Assembly: GCA_025677825.1 (NCBI GenBank)
Contig: JAIXMO010000027.1
Span: 353,779 to 417,778 of the forward strand
Direction of reading: 5' to 3'
Length of the DNA stretch: 64,000 bases
From: Helicostylum pulchrum
Lineage: Eukaryota > Mucoromycota > Mucoromycetes > Mucorales > Mucoraceae
Under the pieces are notes generated by a model. The model made no database searches. It was not told where the DNA came from and saw only the letters and a program-made list of their open reading frames with translations. Positions 32,945 to 44,334 of the stretch are shown here, in pieces. Made by a program: the position numbers and the translations under genes. The first letter of the stretch is position 1, and each line of letters opens with the position of its first letter.

Positions 32945-33782
32945 ATGACGAAATCTACTTTCAGAAAACAACCTTCCTTGTTTCCCAGAATGGTCGTGTT
33001 TGATCTCGACTATACATTATGGCCGACATGGTAAATTAAAGGGGGGTTTCCTTTTTGTTCCTGTAAATATATTTACCTACTTTTTTACGTCAATTTTTTT
33101 TTTTAGGATTGATTGCACTGGAGGTACAGCTAAAATAGAGCCTTTGTGTATGGTTAGTATAATACTTATATTTATATGTAGGACCTCCTTATAGTTATGA
33201 TGAAAGTGCGAATTGCGTTATAAACCCGTAAGTCTTTAATTGTGTCACACAACTATTCCATTTTACTAACTGTTACTCAGCCATGGAGAATCGTTAGGAT
33301 TCTTTCCTTATTCTGCAGCTATGATTGCGATTATTAAGTCGTTCCCAGATACAAAACTTGCTATTGCGTCAAGAACAACTACACCCGGTTGGTAAAATAA
33401 AAAAAAGAATTAAAATTATGTACGATACACTAACTCTTTTTTTTTTTAAAAAAAAAAAAGGGCTAGAAAGGCTATAGGATTATTACGTATTCCAGAACTT
33501 GGAAATACTACATTAGCAGAAAATGTTGATTATTTTGAAATTTATCCTGGCAGCAAATTAAATCACTTCAAGTCATTATCAGAGAAATCCGGTATTTCCT
33601 GTCATGAAATGTTATTTTTTGATGATGAGCATCGAAACAAGGAAGTTACCAAGCTGGGTGTTCATTTTGTTAAAGTTAATACGCAAACAGGTATCACGCC
33701 TTTTCAATTTGAAAATGCGTTACATACTTATGTGGCGAATGCTGGAAAGAAGCAATCCAGTGTCAAAGATTATTTTGAATAA
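32945..33782 (+). CDS. MDP1: MDP-1-like HAD phosphatase
   Basis: Magnesium-dependent phosphatase-1 family of the HAD superfamily (soluble; acts on phosphotyrosine or sugar/fructosamine phosphates in relatives). It starts MTKSTFRKQPSLFPRM, then VVFDLDYTLWPTW, where D-L-D is the HAD nucleophile motif. A tiny exon (IDCTGG), cut by a donor after GGAG, joins in frame to PPYSYDESANCVINP. Next come FFPYSAAMIAIIKSFP, SRTTTPGWARKA (motif II Ser/Thr region), EIYPGSKLNHFKSL (motif III Lys) and MLFFDDEHRN (motif IV, two Asp). It ends VKDYFE at 33782. Length is about 190 residues, usual for the family. All four HAD motifs are present. A partial copy of its last 90 nt lies at 35492-35575. Confidence 0.86.
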
Positions 33783-34985
33783 TAAACTCGACAAGTGTAC
33801 ATAAAAATAATTAAATAAATTGCATGAGTCCATTTTATCAGCAGTAAATAACTATTTATTCTATTTCTTTTTTACGTCCAAAAGAAAAAGAAGAACCATA
33901 ATTCCCTATTTCCTATTATACCGAATAAGGACGCACAATCAGCACAGTTTTATGAAAGAACGATTATACAAACATTGGTGCTAATTGATCTTTTATTCAA
34001 ATAAAAATCATCATTGTTGAATATTTTACATAGTTTACGATTCAGCGTATTGGATATAGTTAACACATCAATATATTTGACATGAGATAACTACAAAATA
34101 ACAAATCCAATTTTTATACGATATAAAGCTATGATGAAAGTTAAAAATATGTTGACATTCCTCTTCGACTCTAAACTTTTTAAATAGCTCGAGTGCTTTT
34201 ATTGTAGTAAGATGTCGGTTTTCATCACCTTGCGGCTTTGAAAGATTTAAGGATGAAAGGGGTTTAAATTAGTTTAGTAGTATACGCGTATTATATGTAA
34301 AGAATAAAGCGTGGCTCTCTGAGAGCATTCACCCTTTTTTGTCATGCATCCTTTTCTTTTTCTCATGACTAACTAACGCGTAAATATGAAATACGTTTCA
34401 GACCTCCTTTTTTATCATTCTTTTTTTAAAAAAAAGTCGTTTTTTTTTCTTTCAAGACCAATTCCTAAACTCAAAAAGACCAAACTTGTATTTCCTCCTA
34501 CACAAGACCTCGTACACAAGACCTTCTACAAAATATGAACTTTACAAACGTTTTTGGTCGACAATATTTCCAGTGTAGAGAGATAAATGAACACGATATA
34601 AAACAAGTATGCAAGAACTGGCACGTGAGAAGTAACACCCTGAATCTTTTTTTTTTTTTAGCTTGTAAGCTGACAATGTATTTGCTAATTTTAAAGGTAG
34701 TGTCTGGTGCCCACAAAAAGAAAAAACCGGTGCTAAAACCTTATGCGCGTATCCTTCTCCATTTTATCAGTTCTAACTATTTATTCGACTTTGTTTAGAA
34801 TGGATAAAACATCTTTCTTTTCTTTTCTTTTACATTTCATACCACTATTAAGTATTTTTTTTTATATGTGTACTTTGTAATGGAGCTTATATCTTATATT
34901 CATTTATTACTCTATGACGGACTAAAAAACCTTCAATAATAATTGGTTAAATCTTTATAAAGACTGAAACAATTATATAACCATT
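33783..34985. other. Spacer with decayed duplicates
   Basis: No gene. The frame at 34535-34798 is low-complexity. The part at 34800-34920 resembles the leader/intron of the plus-strand copy at 24640-24740. Confidence 0.45.
34800..34920 (+). repeat. Third copy of the 24.6-kb leader repeat
   Basis: Shares ACATTTCATACC...AAGTA, a T-run, TATGTGTACTTTGTAA and GAGCTTATATCTTATA-type stretches with 24640-24740, in the same order and spacing. No open frame is kept. Confidence 0.45.
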
Positions 34986-35361
34986 ATGATGTCCCATGGA
35001 TCATAACTGATTTCATGAGCCGTTCGCAGTTTATATCGAAAATGATGTCTCTATCATGGAAGCAGCTGAAGATTGCCCTGGTGACGTCAATTATCAATAG
35101 AAAACAAAGCTATCATCGATAGATTTTTGCTAGATGGTGTCAAAGCTACGTCGGTTGATTAGTTACAAATCTCTGGTCTTGAATCATTCTGAAGCCTTTT
35201 TCGCATCGTTCAAGAATACTTCGTGCTTCTTCGTAAACACTTATCTGCAAGAACGTCAGTTGTATGTTACAGCCGAGTTCAAGCACTATAAGGTAGATAA
35301 TACGATCAAGAACATCAAGAAGTATATGAATTTGGCAATTGCTCTTTTATGCTACTATTGA
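34986..35361 (+). pseudogene. Coding relic, unknown
   Basis: One frame reads EPFAVYIENDVSIMEAAEDC from about 35019 and meets stops near 35097 and 35131. A 75-residue open stretch follows (35134-35361), with FFASFKNTSCFFVNTYLQ and ERQLYVTAEFKHYKVDN. The composition looks like real former coding DNA. I do not recognise the family. Confidence 0.4.
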
Positions 35362-35491
35362 CCATAAATCACTTTGCGATTACTAGAAAATGATGAGAAG
35401 CTCTTACAATAATATAAAGTAAAGTAGGGCAACCTGCTATCTGTCATTAATGAAGGGAAAAGGGGGAATACTAGCAATCAGTAAGACTGTG

Positions 35492-35575
35492 GTACACAAA
35501 CGTGTATCACACCTTTTCAATTCGAAAATGTGCTACATACTTATGTGGAAGGAAGCAATCCAGCATCAAAAATAT
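35492..35575 (+). pseudogene. Fragment of MDP-1 3' end
   Basis: Aligns with 33683-33778, the last 30 codons of the MDP-1-like gene. It shares ACACCTTTTCAATTCGAAAA-type and ACATACTTATGTGG stretches and then AGGAAGCAATCCAG, with a deletion of about 12 nt in the middle. This fragment lies 1.8 kb downstream of its parent in the same orientation. Confidence 0.75.
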
Positions 35576-36015
35576 TTTTTTTTTGTTGCTGCTGCTAAAC
35601 TAACAATATTGTGTCAAAAAAGTGTAGCGGATATGGTCTAATGTTTTTTATATGCAGTGTCGCCTATTCAACAGGTAGTTTTCAGTAACCTTTTAAACAG
35701 AAATTGAGTATTAGAAATTGATACACTTGAGGAAGGAAATGGGAATAACATGTTTGCATGATGCTTATTTGTTACATGTACTATAAAGTGTAAGATAGAG
35801 AAATAATATGTGATATTCGTGTGTACGCACACACCCCCCGGGTCAGCATCAAAAAAAAAATGGGGGTGCCAAGCGCTAAAGGAAAAAAAAAAACTTTTTT
35901 TTTTCAGCTGTTTGGATATCAAGCGCATGACGCATAGTGCTCGCATTTTCTTTCTTATAAAACAATAATAAACACGGTTTTATTATTTGTTTATTATTCT
36001 TTTTTTTTTATAACC
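35576..36015. other. Spacer upstream of Sec17
   Basis: I see nothing coding. A T-rich run lies just before the start codon at 36016. Confidence 0.55.
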
Positions 36016-37216
36016 ATGTCTGAACATCAAGCACAAGATTTACTTTTACAAGCAGAGAAAAAGTTGAATAGCTGGACCTGGTTTAATTCGACGAATAAAC
36101 AAGAGGATGCAGCCGAAATATATGAAAAGGCAGGAAATACTTTCAAGTTGGCTCAACGATGTGAGTCCATTTTTTTATAGATAAATGGCGAAATAACCCC
36201 CCCTCTCATTATTCTCTTTTTTTTAAAAAAAAAATATATACATATATAGGGAAAGATGCAGGCAACGCTTATGTAAAAGCAGCAGAACTTTATAAAACTA
36301 CACCAGATTTACATTATGAATCTTCAAAGTCGTTTGAGAATGCTGCAAAGTGTCTGAAAAGAATTGATGCCGAAGGTATGTACACACAACAAAAAAGACG
36401 CGCCCTTTTAGGTTTTGTGTTTAACGATATATATATTTTTCTTTAGCTGCAATAAAGGCGTTACAAAACGCTATTATTATTGACAAGGAAACATCGAATT
36501 TCAGAAATGCTGCTAAACATCATCAAGAAATTGCCGAGATTTATGAGACGGATATCATTGATTTGAATGGAGCAAAAGAGAATTGGGAACAAGCTTCGAA
36601 TTTATATATGGCGGATGATTCACAAGCGTAAGTTTTTTTTTTTTTTCGTTATGTTTTATTGTTGCTACTTGTGCTGTAACGGTTACTTTTTGTTTTTGTT
36701 TGTAGCATGATCAATAAATGTTTGTTAAAGGTAGCACATTTTGCGGCTCAACTAGAACAATATCAAGTAGCAATTGATAATTTTGAAAGAGTGGCAACAG
36801 AATCAGTAGATAATCAATTGACGAAATGGTCAATAAAAGAATATTTTCTGAAAGCTGGTTTATGTTCAATGTGTATTGGGGTATTTATACTTGGTTTTTT
36901 TGTTTTTTGTTTCGTTTTTTTTGTATATATTTCAAACTAACGTAAAGATTATATTTTATTTTTTCCCCCTGTATATTATATTTAGGATACAGTAAAGAGT
37001 AATCAATTATTAAGCAAATACTGTTCAATGGACCTATCGTTTGAAAATACTAGAGAGTATCAATTTTTATTGGGTATATTGAGCTGTATCGAAAATAATG
37101 ACCAAGATCTATTTAGTCAAAAGGTATATGAGTTTGATCAATTGACAAAACTAGATAACTGGAAGATTAGTATCTTGTTAAAGATTAAAAAGTCTATGGA
37201 TATGACTCTATTATAA
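36016..37216 (+). CDS. sec17: Alpha-SNAP (Sec17)
   Basis: Adaptor that binds SNARE bundles and recruits the NSF/Sec18 ATPase to take them apart after fusion; cytosolic and peripheral on membranes. It starts [17 protein letters not shown], then [20 protein letters not shown], the conserved N-terminal membrane-contact loop and first TPR-like helix pair. Next exons give [47 protein letters not shown] and [15 protein letters not shown]. Then come [20 protein letters not shown] and a C-terminus ending KKSMDMTLL, the leucine-rich end that stimulates Sec18. The length is about 290 residues, the family norm, in about five exons with short introns. No damage is seen. Confidence 0.95.
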
Positions 37217-37868
37217 ATAATAAAAGAAGATCGAGTCATAAACCTTTTACCTCCTCCTCTCTCTCTCTATCTCTCTCTCTCTCTCTCTCTATCTGTGAAA
37301 TCCTTTAATTATGTGCTGCAATTCAGGGTTCAAAAGCCTGCACCAGACATACCGTATCTTCAAATATTGAAAATCGAAAGATCATTTATACTGTTTCTGA
37401 ACCACTCAATCGATTGTTTACGTGGTAGTATCAGGTAGCAAACTACTTAAGCATATCTTCTTTTACACTGATGTAGTATTTACATTTATTCATTTTTAAA
37501 AGTTACCAATTTGACGCGTTTTTCAAAAGTAACTGTAAATTACGTAATATACACGAACCATTATGATCTTCTCAGGACCATTTTTTTTTTACCTCACTTG
37601 CTGTACCTGGGCTTAATAACCTCATGCCCGTATGTTTACCGTTGTGCCCTTAATAGATGAAGCATTCTTTAATATTATTTTATCAATCCTTTTTTTTTTT
37701 GTCTAGTAGTTTATTTGAAATAAGCTTTCGACTTTGAATCGGACTTTATCAAAACGAATTGGTCACTTTTTTTTCCGTTGGGAACCAGTAGTAAATAAAA
37801 ACAAAAAAGCTAAAATTTTAACCAGCTTTTTTATCATAGCAACTTTTTTTTGTGTGTGAGCGTTTTAT
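37217..37868. other. Spacer with CT microsatellite
   Basis: No gene. A CT/CTAT repeat at 37249-37290 follows the Sec17 stop, and homopolymers fill the rest. Confidence 0.6.
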
Positions 37869-39012
37869 ATGGGTAGGTCTCTTTTTTTTCTTTTTTTTGG
37901 TTATTATTAACGATGAGTGCTTTTTATCATTATTGATTAGCTGAAAATTTCAACGATTTCGTAGCAGGTAATGTCAAAGACAATAAAGTAAAAAAAAACA
38001 AGCGAAACTGAAAAAAAAAAAATCCCCCTTTTTTGTTATTAAGGTTGGATTGGAGGTGCAGCTGGAATTATCGTAGGAAGTCCGTTAGATGTTTTAAAGG
38101 TAAAAAGAAACAGAAACATGCAAGATATGCACTGAATAAAAACAAAAGAAAGGGGTTTTTTTTTAGGCACGTTTACAAGCACCTGTTGCTCCAAAAGTGA
38201 TTGGGACGGAATTGAATAACCGAATGGGATCATGGCAAACATTAAGAAATATGATACAAACAGAGGGGGTAAACAAAAAGTTGTTTCAGTGCATAAAAAA
38301 ATAAATATATAACACTATTTTATAGTTGGGATCAATGTTTAAAGGTGTTTTATCGCCTGTAGTTGGATTAGCAGGTTTAAATGCATTATTGTTCGTTTCT
38401 TATGGTTCTATTATAAGATACTTGGAGCCAACAGAAGAACCGGATTTATTTCAAGTATATCTTGCTGGTACTGGAGCAGGTATCGCATGCTTCTTTATTT
38501 CTACACCAATTGATTTAATTAAAATTAAAGCACAAATGACAAAAATACCAAAGACGACTTTACAAGTTACAAAGGAAATTTATTTACAGAATGGATTGAA
38601 AGGTTTTTATCAAGGTGGTATAATTACTATGGTAAGAGATGCGCCCAGTTATGGTATTTATTTTTGGGCATATGAAGGTATGAAACGAGTATTACAAGTG
38701 GAATCCGGTGATAGTGCATGGAAGCTCCTTTTAGCAGGAGGTATGGCAGGTACGGTTTCTTGGGCATCAATCTATCCTATCGATGTTGTAAAATCACGTC
38801 TACAAATGCAGCATCAATCGAGCCAGCATGAATCAACTAGGTTACTCAATGATCGTCCGTATGCATCTATCAAAGACTGTGTTGTGCGGTCCTATAAAGC
38901 GGAGGGCCCTTCCGTATTCTTTAGAGGTATTTGGCCAACCCTTTTAAGAGGTTTTCCAGTCAACGCCGTTACTTTCTATATTTATGAGCTTGTAATGGAT
39001 TTCTTAAAGTAA
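37869..39012 (+). CDS. Mitochondrial carrier (SLC25 family)
   Basis: Inner-membrane solute carrier with three repeats. The first exon is only 4 nt (ATG G at 37869-37872). An intron of about 67 nt joins it to ENFNDFVAG. The next exons give the first P-x-D-x-x-K signature, GSPLDVLKARLQ. The second is STPIDLIKIKAQ (residues about 115-130). The third is IYPIDVVKSRLQ (about 205). RDAPSYGIYFWAYEGMKR and RGFPVNAVTFYIYELVMDF mark the even helices. The product is about 290 residues. The pattern looks most like the carnitine/acylcarnitine-ornithine branch (SLC25A20/A29/A45-48), but substrate cannot be set by eye. The ATG choice rests on the in-frame splice; another ATG at 37913 runs into a stop. Confidence 0.9.
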
Positions 39013-39229
39013 TAAAGCCAAAAAAAAAAAAAAAAAATAGAAGAAAAAAAAAAAGAAAAAAAGTAATAAACCCTTTTTAAGATATATAGAAATATAATAG
39101 CTTTTTTGTTTCTTCATCCCTTACTTTCCTGTACTTGCTTTCATCCCTCGTCAAATTGCGTATAAATGACACTATAATTTGGTGGCAAAAAAAAAAGGGA
39201 AAATAATTCTCTTTTTTGTTCTTCTTTAC

Positions 39230-40884
39230 ATGTCATCTATACATAAAGTAATCAAACCAAGACCAATTTTATTTAGATATAGAGCAAGTTCGTTCTTTGT
39301 ATTTTGGACAGCTGCTGTTGGACTATTTACTAGTGTATGTTAGTTATATATATATATATATATATGCTAGAAAATTAAATTCTAACTTGCAAAAAATATA
39401 TAGACTTTTGTTCATTCAATATTGTTTCCGTTATCTCCGTTTATTGTTGCACGTATTCGAAACTTGGATAAAGGAGAATGGACAGACCACGCTAAATCTA
39501 CAGCAATAACAGATAATATCGAACTTACATCAAGAGATACAGGTGTCCTTGTTTCCCTTTATGCAGTCGGTCTGTTAGCTGGTTCACCCATCTTCGGATG
39601 GCTAGGAGATCGTATCAAACAACGTAGACTTCCCATGTTATTGGGTACAAGTGCCTCGATGGCCGCTAATTTATTATTTATGCTCAGTACAACTTATTCT
39701 ATGCTACTTGTTGCTCGTTTCTTACAAGGTGTCTCTAATGCTTGTGTATGGACCATGTGTTTATGTTTAATAGCTGATAACTGGCCAAGAGATCAATTAG
39801 GTTCTCAAATGGGAAAACTAGTTGGGTTTTATCCTTTAGGCATGATGGTCGGATTACCAGCGGGAGGATGTAAATATCTAATAATACTAATAAAAAAAAA
39901 CTTGTTTTAAGTGTATTAATCTCTCTCTCTTTTTTTCTTTTAGTACTTTATAGTGAGTTAGGTCATGAAGCACCTTTTATTGCTTCCATGATTTTAAGTG
40001 CAATTGATTTTGTAATGCGGCTTGTCATCATTGAAAGGTCCAGCGCACCAGCAGAGTGGTTTGAAGAAGACCAGGATATTGAAAGACGGGATAATGCATC
40101 ATGTGATTCCACCGAAAAAGTCAAGAATCAAGTGACTTGGTTGCGACTTTTAAAGCAACCAAGGCTAATTGTATCACTTGCATTAACTTCAATTGTAGCT
40201 ACAGTAATGAGTGCATTTGAGGTAATAATAATAATAATAATAATACAGGAAATGTACTTACGAAAGATTTTTATTTAGCCTACACTGTCATTAAGATTAG
40301 CACAAGAATGGGGATTCAATGCAGCAGGTTGTAGTTTAATCGTACTGGCTTATATGATACCTTCCATTATTGCTAGTATTATTTGCGGTAAACTATGTGA
40401 TCGATATGGTACAAAGATCGTGGCGCTTGTTTCATTATTGTTGGCAACACCGTCTTGTATTTTAATTGGTGTGCCTAGTAGTTACCACGGATCGTTTTGG
40501 CCACTTGTACCTATTTTAATTATGGGAGGTATAACTATTGCTGGATGTCAAGCGCCTGTGTTTCCAGAAATTGCTAAAGTAGTAGATAATGAAAATGGTG
40601 GAGATGCTAATTGTTCCGATGGGCTGGCAAGAAGTTATTCTTTGTTTAATGCAGCATATGGTGTCGGTATGTGCGTTGGGCCACTGGCGGCTGGTTACTT
40701 GTATGCTTGTATAGGCTTCTTTTGGCTATGTACTATCTTAAGTGCTTTATTCTTTTGTTTTATTCCGTTAGCTTATTTCTTTATCGGAGGTGATACGCTT
40801 ATTATAAAACCGACGCCTGTATTAGAAGAACCTAATGTATCATGTATTACTCTTACTGTATCAGAATTAAATATTAAAAAGTAG
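39230..40884 (+). CDS. MFS transporter, SLC18/DHA-like
   Basis: Twelve-helix major facilitator, of the type resembling vesicular amine/drug:H+ antiporters. Exon 1 (39230 to about 39331) gives MSSIHKVIKPRPILFRYR and TM1 (SSFFVFWTAAVGLFTS). Exon 2 begins FVHSILFPLSPFIVARI, followed by a lumenal loop, then LLAGSPIFGWLGDRIKQRR, the classic motif A between TM2 and TM3. Next are LLVARFLQGVSNACVWTMC (TM4) and LGFYP-like MVGLPAGG (TM5). An intron at about 39868-39942 follows, then VLYSELGHEAPF. A central loop and an intron with an AAT repeat (about 40220-40278) precede PTLSLRLAQEWGF, GKLCDRYGTKIVAL (motif A-like, second half) and YSLFNAAYGVGMCVGPLAAG. About 500 residues. Substrate unknown. Confidence 0.88.
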
Positions 40885-41031
40885 CATTAAAAAAAAAGAC
40901 GTTTCTTTTTGTATTAACTAGAATTACTTATAATACTGCAAGGGGGGGTTTTTTTTTATAAAATCATTGAACCAAGAAAGTATAAATAAGACGAGTGAGG
41001 TAGAAGGAAAGACACCATTTAGCAGCAATAC

Positions 41032-41271
41032 CTAATTCAATGATTCTTCTTCATCATCTTTGAAAGGAGGACACCATTTTCTTTTAATTCTTTGAGAGAC
41101 GAAGGTCATCTCTTGTTCATCTTCGTCTTCATGCCAGAGATCAATATTAGCATAGTTCTTATTAATTTGGATATGAATCAAATTAATGCTTCCAGAAAGG
41201 CTAAGTTCTAATAGACACTCTTCTTCTGTGTTTAGCTCGCCTTTAAGAAAAAATTGAGGCCGTATACCCAT
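41032..41271 (-). CDS. Small acidic protein, unknown
   Basis: A 79-residue frame starting MGIRPQFFLKGELNTEEECL and ending KDDEEESLN at 41032. It contains IDLWHEDEDEQEMTFVSQ and a short basic stretch RIKRKW. Amino-acid use looks coding and the frame faces the MFS gene (convergent, about 150 bp apart). I do not recognise it, and an upstream exon may be missing. Confidence 0.5.
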   Translation of the reverse strand: MGIRPQFFLKGELNTEEECLLELSLSGSINLIHIQINKNYANIDLWHEDEDEQEMTFVSQRIKRKWCPPFKDDEEESLN

Positions 41272-41671
41272 ATCGGGGGGTGTTTTTGATTTTTGATTAA
41301 TTCTTTTAAAATTTGGAGCGCCCTACGGGCATTCCAAATTTCCGAGAATCTTTATCATCGTAACCGTTGAAATAATGATTTTTACTGCCTTTACAAACAT
41401 ATCTCATTGTCATTAAATAAAAAGAGCTGGAAATAAAAAATAAAAAGTGTGAGGGACAGCAGCTTATAATTCTCAGATATTAATATTACTCATATAAATC
41501 AATAATTTTCGTGGCCTTAGGTTTACTACTATGGCCTTTCACTTCAATCTCAGTTTTACAATGGGGACATTTGAGGTTACCCTGCAATTTGTGAGGAAGC
41601 CACATGAAAACTTTTGGAATGCACAACAATGGTGGGTCTATGTTGTTACCACTTTTAAAACAAAATATGGT
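41272..41671. other. Spacer with strong hairpin
   Basis: No gene. It contains the hairpin at 41309-41341. The end of the stretch runs into the gypsy relic, for which weakly coding bases may begin near 41560. Confidence 0.5.
41309..41341. repeat. Interrupted 13-bp hairpin
   Basis: AAATTTGGA then GCCC pairs with GGGC then TCCAAATTT around a TAC loop, with one 2-nt internal bulge on each side. It is GC-rich at the tip in very AT-rich DNA. It lies upstream of the small acidic gene. Confidence 0.65.
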
Positions 41672-42243
41672 GCTGTGGGATAGTTGAACGAATGAACCGA
41701 ACTATTAAAGGTGCCCTATCATTATATTGTCAGGATAGTTCTCGGCTATGGGATGCGTATTTGCTGTTTGTCAATTTTGCAATAAACACTTCAAAACAGA
41801 AGTCGACTGGTTTCTCTCCGTTTGAGGCAATGTATGGAAGAAAAGCAAGACTACCATCATTGGAAGATCTACAGGTATCAAGTACGAAGACTTATTCTTC
41901 TGAAAAATAGGTAGCCTATTTGAACCACTACATCCCTTTGTTGCATGAAGATATTCATGTTAATATTCAAAAGAGTCAGCAACAACATCAAAAATATTTC
42001 AATAAAAATCGAAAAAGCAAAAAATCTTTTTTGGTGGGGGATACTGTATTGAAAATCAAAACACAAGAACAGCGGAAGCTTTCCGAACCAAAGTTTACTG
42101 GTCCTTGGACAGTTTTGAAGATTGTGAACAAGGATGGATCTGCCTTCTTATTGCAAGATGCTACCGAAGATAAAGAAAACGGAAACATAAGGTCAAGAAA
42201 ACCACAACTGCTAATATCCGTGATATTTACAAGATCTAAGTAG
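41672..42243 (+). pseudogene. Ty3/gypsy integrase relic
   Basis: C-terminal part of a retrotransposon polyprotein. IVERMNRTIKGALSLYCQ matches the end of the integrase core. Next are LLFVNFAINTSKQKSTGFSP and FEAMYGRKARLPSL, the usual P-F-x-x-x-Y-G-R block. A stop in frame follows at about 41908, then FLVGDTVLKIK ... LSEPKFTGPWTVLKI, the DNA-binding tail. No gag, protease, reverse transcriptase or LTRs are seen around it, so it is an isolated fragment. Confidence 0.85.
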
Positions 42244-42485
42244 TAGTTCTTTTTAGTATTATTATTCTTACAATGTTGTAGTTTAGTATATTTGTAACCT
42301 ATCGTAATTACAAAAAAAAACGTTTTTCGCACTGTGTATATAAATTGTTTTTACTACTTTACTTGCTATTTATTAATAAAATATGGCATAGAATATTTAT
42401 AAAAAAAAAACGTAAGACATATTTTTTTTTGTAGTAGGTTGATCAACGTAAGGTATAAAAAAATACCAAATAATACATGTCTGAC

Positions 42486-44334
42486 TCATAATTTAAATAT
42501 ATTACGAACGTTTTCAGCTATTTTCTGATTTGCCGAAGTGATGCCATTATTACATATAGATCTCGAAAGAATTTCAAGAACAGCGTTTAATTCACTGTTA
42601 TTAATTACTTGTATACTATCTTCACCATTAAACAATTTTTCAATTGAGCTAATAGATTTTGAAATAGTGGCGTTGGTGTCTTTAGGAATTACGGTAGTAA
42701 CATCTTTGAAACTTTTAAAGGTTAATTTTCCCCCGCCTTCAATAACTCCCCAAGCTACTTCTCGTAAAATGTTGGAAGCTATTTTGGCATCTTTGTTGGT
42801 AATATATTTACAGTCATTTGCAGTGAATACGGTTACTGGGACATTTGTCATCGCATGCGTAAATAACGAGAACCCTCTACTAAATGTATAAGTAGAACTA
42901 AGATGGTATTTTGACCTAACCTGTTTTAAATTAAATAGTTCGTGTTTCATCACCAGATTATATTTTTTTGCTTTAATGATTTGATTACATTTCTCAATTG
43001 AATTTTTAGAGAGATAAATTTTGGTTTTATCTGTAACATCAAGGTTCCCAGTTGTAGGTCCGAGTTCTGGAAGATAACTATCGTTATCAATTCTAATAGA
43101 CGAAGTAACTAAAAAATTTGATACATCGGTACCAATTATCAGCTTTGTTGAATTATCATTTTGTAACTTTACAATGGAAAGATTGGTATATTGAGAAAAT
43201 GCATTAGGCAGAGAGTTTTTCAAATAAGAAGCTTCTTTTTCGATATGAGCTTCCAATTGTGGAATACGAGAATATACTTCAAGACAGTTTACTACTATTG
43301 CTTCCCAATTTGTAACAACCATTGATCCAGCTAGTAATTGGACAGATGCGGATTTCATGTACGACTTTTTTTCCCAGCTTGTATTTAACAAGTCAATGTG
43401 ACTTTCATTTAAAGGTACAAATGAGTCGGTTGACAATATATGATTATACGGACTATTCTGTAAAATAAATTCATGGCTACTAGGTAAAACAGTTTGATTT
43501 GATACTTTATTTTCCGGTCTGCAAGGTGATATCCTCATACTTTTGAGGGGAAAATTTTCTTGGTATTGTAATGCTCTTTTGACGGCGGCGGGGGAGGAAA
43601 AAAAAGGTAAACAAATCTCTTCATTGCCGTAACAGACAGGACGATATCCAAGCAATTTTACCACATCATAAGCAGTACTGGAGCTCGAAGCAGGTAGATT
43701 TAGTTGTTCCATGAGCGCAGCTTCAGAGAGAGGGTCTTTACTAGGTTCAGGAGAAGATATACTGATAAGATTAGGCGATTCCACTCTATCGTAGTTGATT
43801 GTTGTCGGTAGATCATCGGGCTCTAAAAAGAATATCAAAATAGTCTATAAGTTCTATTGAAATTGAAATAATAATCTATTATCATTACCTGCAATAACAT
43901 GGTCGTTATTAAAGTGCTCTCTGTACAATTCTTGGTCAGAAAATGTTATATAACACCCGCAACATACATATGCCTTTTGAGAAAGATTAGTATAATTACT
44001 TTGAAAGGAGCGTTAAAGCGGTTCTTAAACGCTTTGGTATACTTACTTTCTCATAGTTCTCATTTCCACTAATAATAATATCAAAGAAATTTAATAAAAT
44101 GCTTAACACAAAAAATATAATATATTTAAACCGACCAGTTTTCTTTTGAGTAAGTTTTTCTAATCATTCCCTGAAATTCAACTTTGGAAAAAAAAGAAAA
44201 AAGACGTCAAAATTTACACGTTCGTTTTGTAGACTATACATACCATTGTGAACGTTTTTTAAATGTCTTTTAACATTAAACGCTTTAGTTTGAGTTTTGT
44301 TACATATGGGACAGATATGAATTTCTGCGGTCAT
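42486..44334 (-). CDS. C2H2 zinc-finger protein
   Basis: Probable nuclear DNA- or RNA-binding protein. The start at 44334 opens MTAEIHICPICNKTQTKAF and RHLKNVHN, a complete C-x2-C ... H-x4-H finger. A short exon (VEMRTMRN) follows, then one with YVCCGCYITFSDQELY and REHFNNDHV, a second finger-like unit with C-x2-C spacing. After another intron comes the main exon (about 43820-42486), EPDDLPTTINYDRVESPN onwards, about 440 residues without a recognised domain. This part has conserved-looking blocks (FSRGFSLFTHAMTNVPVTVF, REVAWGVIEGGGKLTFKSF) and ends ENVRNIFKL. No stop disrupts the joined frame. The large C-terminal part may be a lineage-specific domain. Confidence 0.7.

Noticed and set aside
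37913..37942. ATG at 37913 as the start of the mitochondrial carrier
   Set aside because: It meets a stop after seven codons. The ATG at 37869 with a 4-nt first exon joins in frame to ENFNDF.
44164..44263. Readthrough of the first zinc-finger exon to 44164
   Set aside because: A GT donor after VHN and an in-frame short exon fit better; the readthrough is Phe-rich intron sequence.
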